DNA of 61,553 bases, from positions 265,138 to 326,690 of the forward strand of contig NW_003314398.1 of the NCBI RefSeq assembly GCF_000143415.4. Direction: 5' to 3'. Shown here piece by piece: positions 60,207 to 61,553 of the stretch (its first letter is position 1; every line of letters begins with the position of its first letter). The position numbers were made by a program, and so were the translations under genes. Origin of the DNA: Selaginella moellendorffii (Eukaryota; Streptophyta; Lycopodiopsida; Selaginellales; Selaginellaceae). The notes below the pieces were generated by a model. That model was given only the letters and a program-made list of their open reading frames with translations, ran no database searches and was not told the DNA's origin.

Positions 60207-61553
60207 CCATTCCATATTTAGTATCTTTTCATGATTGTCCTAAAGAGTAACTCCTAAGACTTAAGTGAAAGCCCAAAGCATACATTCCTTTACGGGATGG
60301 TATGGAGATTAAGTTTTGACCCAAGTTGGACTCAAAACAAGGAAAAGCACGCAAATGGGAATTAAACTATGCCTTAAGTTGGTGGAGTGCTTATATCTTC
60401 ACATTAAGCTACTAGTATATTAAATTAGCACCAATGTAGCATATGTGATCATGAGATGAAATTTGGATATACTGTCACCATGGATCCTTGGAATCTTGGG
60501 GGATAAATGGGGATAAAATAGCCACTAAGGGCTCTCTCATCAAGCAATTGCCCCTTTTCCAGTTGGCTTAAAGGGAGAGAAATAAGATGCACTGTAGTTG
60601 GTATCGGAGCAAATGGCACGGGTTCGATTCCCATTGATTAATGGCTATTTAAAAATATAATATACCCTTGAGTAAGGTATATTCCTACCTCTAAATTTAA
60701 AATCATACGTATTGGGCATCCATACATACATCCTTCCTCTTGTGTGGAGTATCTACGGACGAAAGTATCCACCATAAGACTGCGGTACGGGTGGATGACT
60801 AATTGTCTCACATGGAATAGCTAGTCTACACAATAGAAAAATTGGTACATTTAGTGTGGAAATGGAGGTGCAATAGTCAATAGTCAATAGTCAAAAGATT
60901 GGAGGTGCAATAGTCAATAGTCAATAGTCAAAAGATTGGTACATTTAGTGTGGAAATGGAGGTGCAATAGTCAATAGTCAATAATCAATGAGGACATTGA
61001 CATCTCTAAAGGGGGGGTGAATGTAATAAAGTGCGCTACAACCAAACTTATATGAGCCATTTCGTGCTCCAGTTCATTCGCTCCTTGATTATACTTTCAG
61101 AGTTTGTTCTATCCTTTCATTCAATGGCCCAAGGCCTTGAAATTTAAATTCCACTCTATTACCCTTGGCCCACGTGTCCAAGGGTTACATTCTACTTTAT
61201 GGTTATCCTATAGTATATCACTATAAGGTAGAAGGTGAAAACTATATATATTACATTTAGTATCAAACGATATATCTCAGTAAGTACTATCTAATGAGAT
61301 TGGGTAGTTGTATATGTAGTGATAAAAATGATTATTTGAGTGGGTACACATTTCATTGCTATGACTTTACATGAATCTTTACCAATTGCATGAGCTTTCA
61401 CTTGGGCTCATAAAATGGATGTGAGATATACCATTTACATGAGTTTGTGCTTGGGCTCATGAGAGTATATTAGCAACTTAATGTGACACTTTAAGTTGGT
61501 AGATTAATATTGGTGTATTAGTGGTTATCATAAATGCTTCATATTTCTGTAGA
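60207..61553 (+). mobile_element. R1 copy e, degenerate LTR and start of interior
   Basis: Diverged R1 LTR sequence begins at about 60,207 (CATTCCATATTTAGT), is interrupted by a TRIM-2, and ends TATATTACA at about 61,254. A PBS-like TTTAGTATCAAACG and interior sequence run to the window end. It is more diverged than the other copies. Confidence 0.65.
60435..61040 (+). mobile_element. TRIM-2 copy D with deleted 3' LTR
   Basis: The target duplication ACCAA is at 60,430-60,434 and 61,041-61,045. The 5' LTR is 60,435 to about 60,596. The 3' LTR is reduced to about 19 bp (TGTAATAAAGTGCGCTACA). The interior holds a local amplification of GTGCAATAGTCAATAGTC units (60,869-60,990). Confidence 0.85.

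Overview
This is a repeat-dense nuclear window from a land plant. The evidence is TTTAGGG telomere-type repeats, Cassandra retrotransposons (LTRs carrying a 5S rRNA-like segment, a vascular-plant family), LTR elements primed by initiator-Met tRNA, and spliceosomal introns. The confident introns are tiny (37-54 nt), which points away from conifers and most flowering plants and towards a lycophyte-like genome. The species itself cannot be read from the sequence. No ordinary host gene is recognisable; nearly everything is mobile DNA.

The main feature is a 13,018-bp DNA transposon at 35,254-48,271. It has perfect 24-bp terminal inverted repeats and a 4-bp target duplication (CAAT). An older duplicated copy of its target near 28,868 still lacks the insertion, which proves the boundaries. 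It carries two divergent spliced genes. The minus-strand gene is a transposase-like protein of the type annotated DUF7869. The plus-strand gene has nine exons and encodes a ParB-like region, a degenerate methylase-like motif, an acidic and repetitive linker, and an FCP1/NIF-type HAD phosphatase domain. About 22 copies of a 22-bp palindrome (half-site ATGGCRTGWGG) are scattered through the element: between genes, in introns and, twice, inside coding sequence. I did not see it elsewhere in the window. The reading frames are interrupted by eight in-frame stops (six of them TAG) and one frameshift.

Around the transposon is a nest of retroelements. A long non-coding LTR family (called R1 here; LTR about 1.14 kb) occurs at 3.0-6.7, 13.9-28.9 (interrupted), 28.9-35.1, 48.3-56.9 (complete, minus, TSD ATCAT) and 60.2-61.5 kb. 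An 8.0-kb non-coding LTR element sits at 17,277-25,277 (TSD GGGTT). Two miniature LTR families are nested in these: Cassandra and a 674-bp TRIM (called TRIM-2 here). A decayed, rearranged chromodomain Ty3/gypsy complex occupies 6.7-13.8 kb.

Order of events: R1 inserted; Cassandra inserted into it; a 2.7-kb segment with the R1/host junction was duplicated in inverted orientation (26.2-28.9 versus 48.3-50.6 kb); one Cassandra copy collapsed to a solo LTR. The giant transposon inserted 16 bp from the R1 edge of one arm after the duplicated copy had been made. The flanks at 1-2.8 kb and 56.9-60.2 kb are AT-rich and show no gene I can support.
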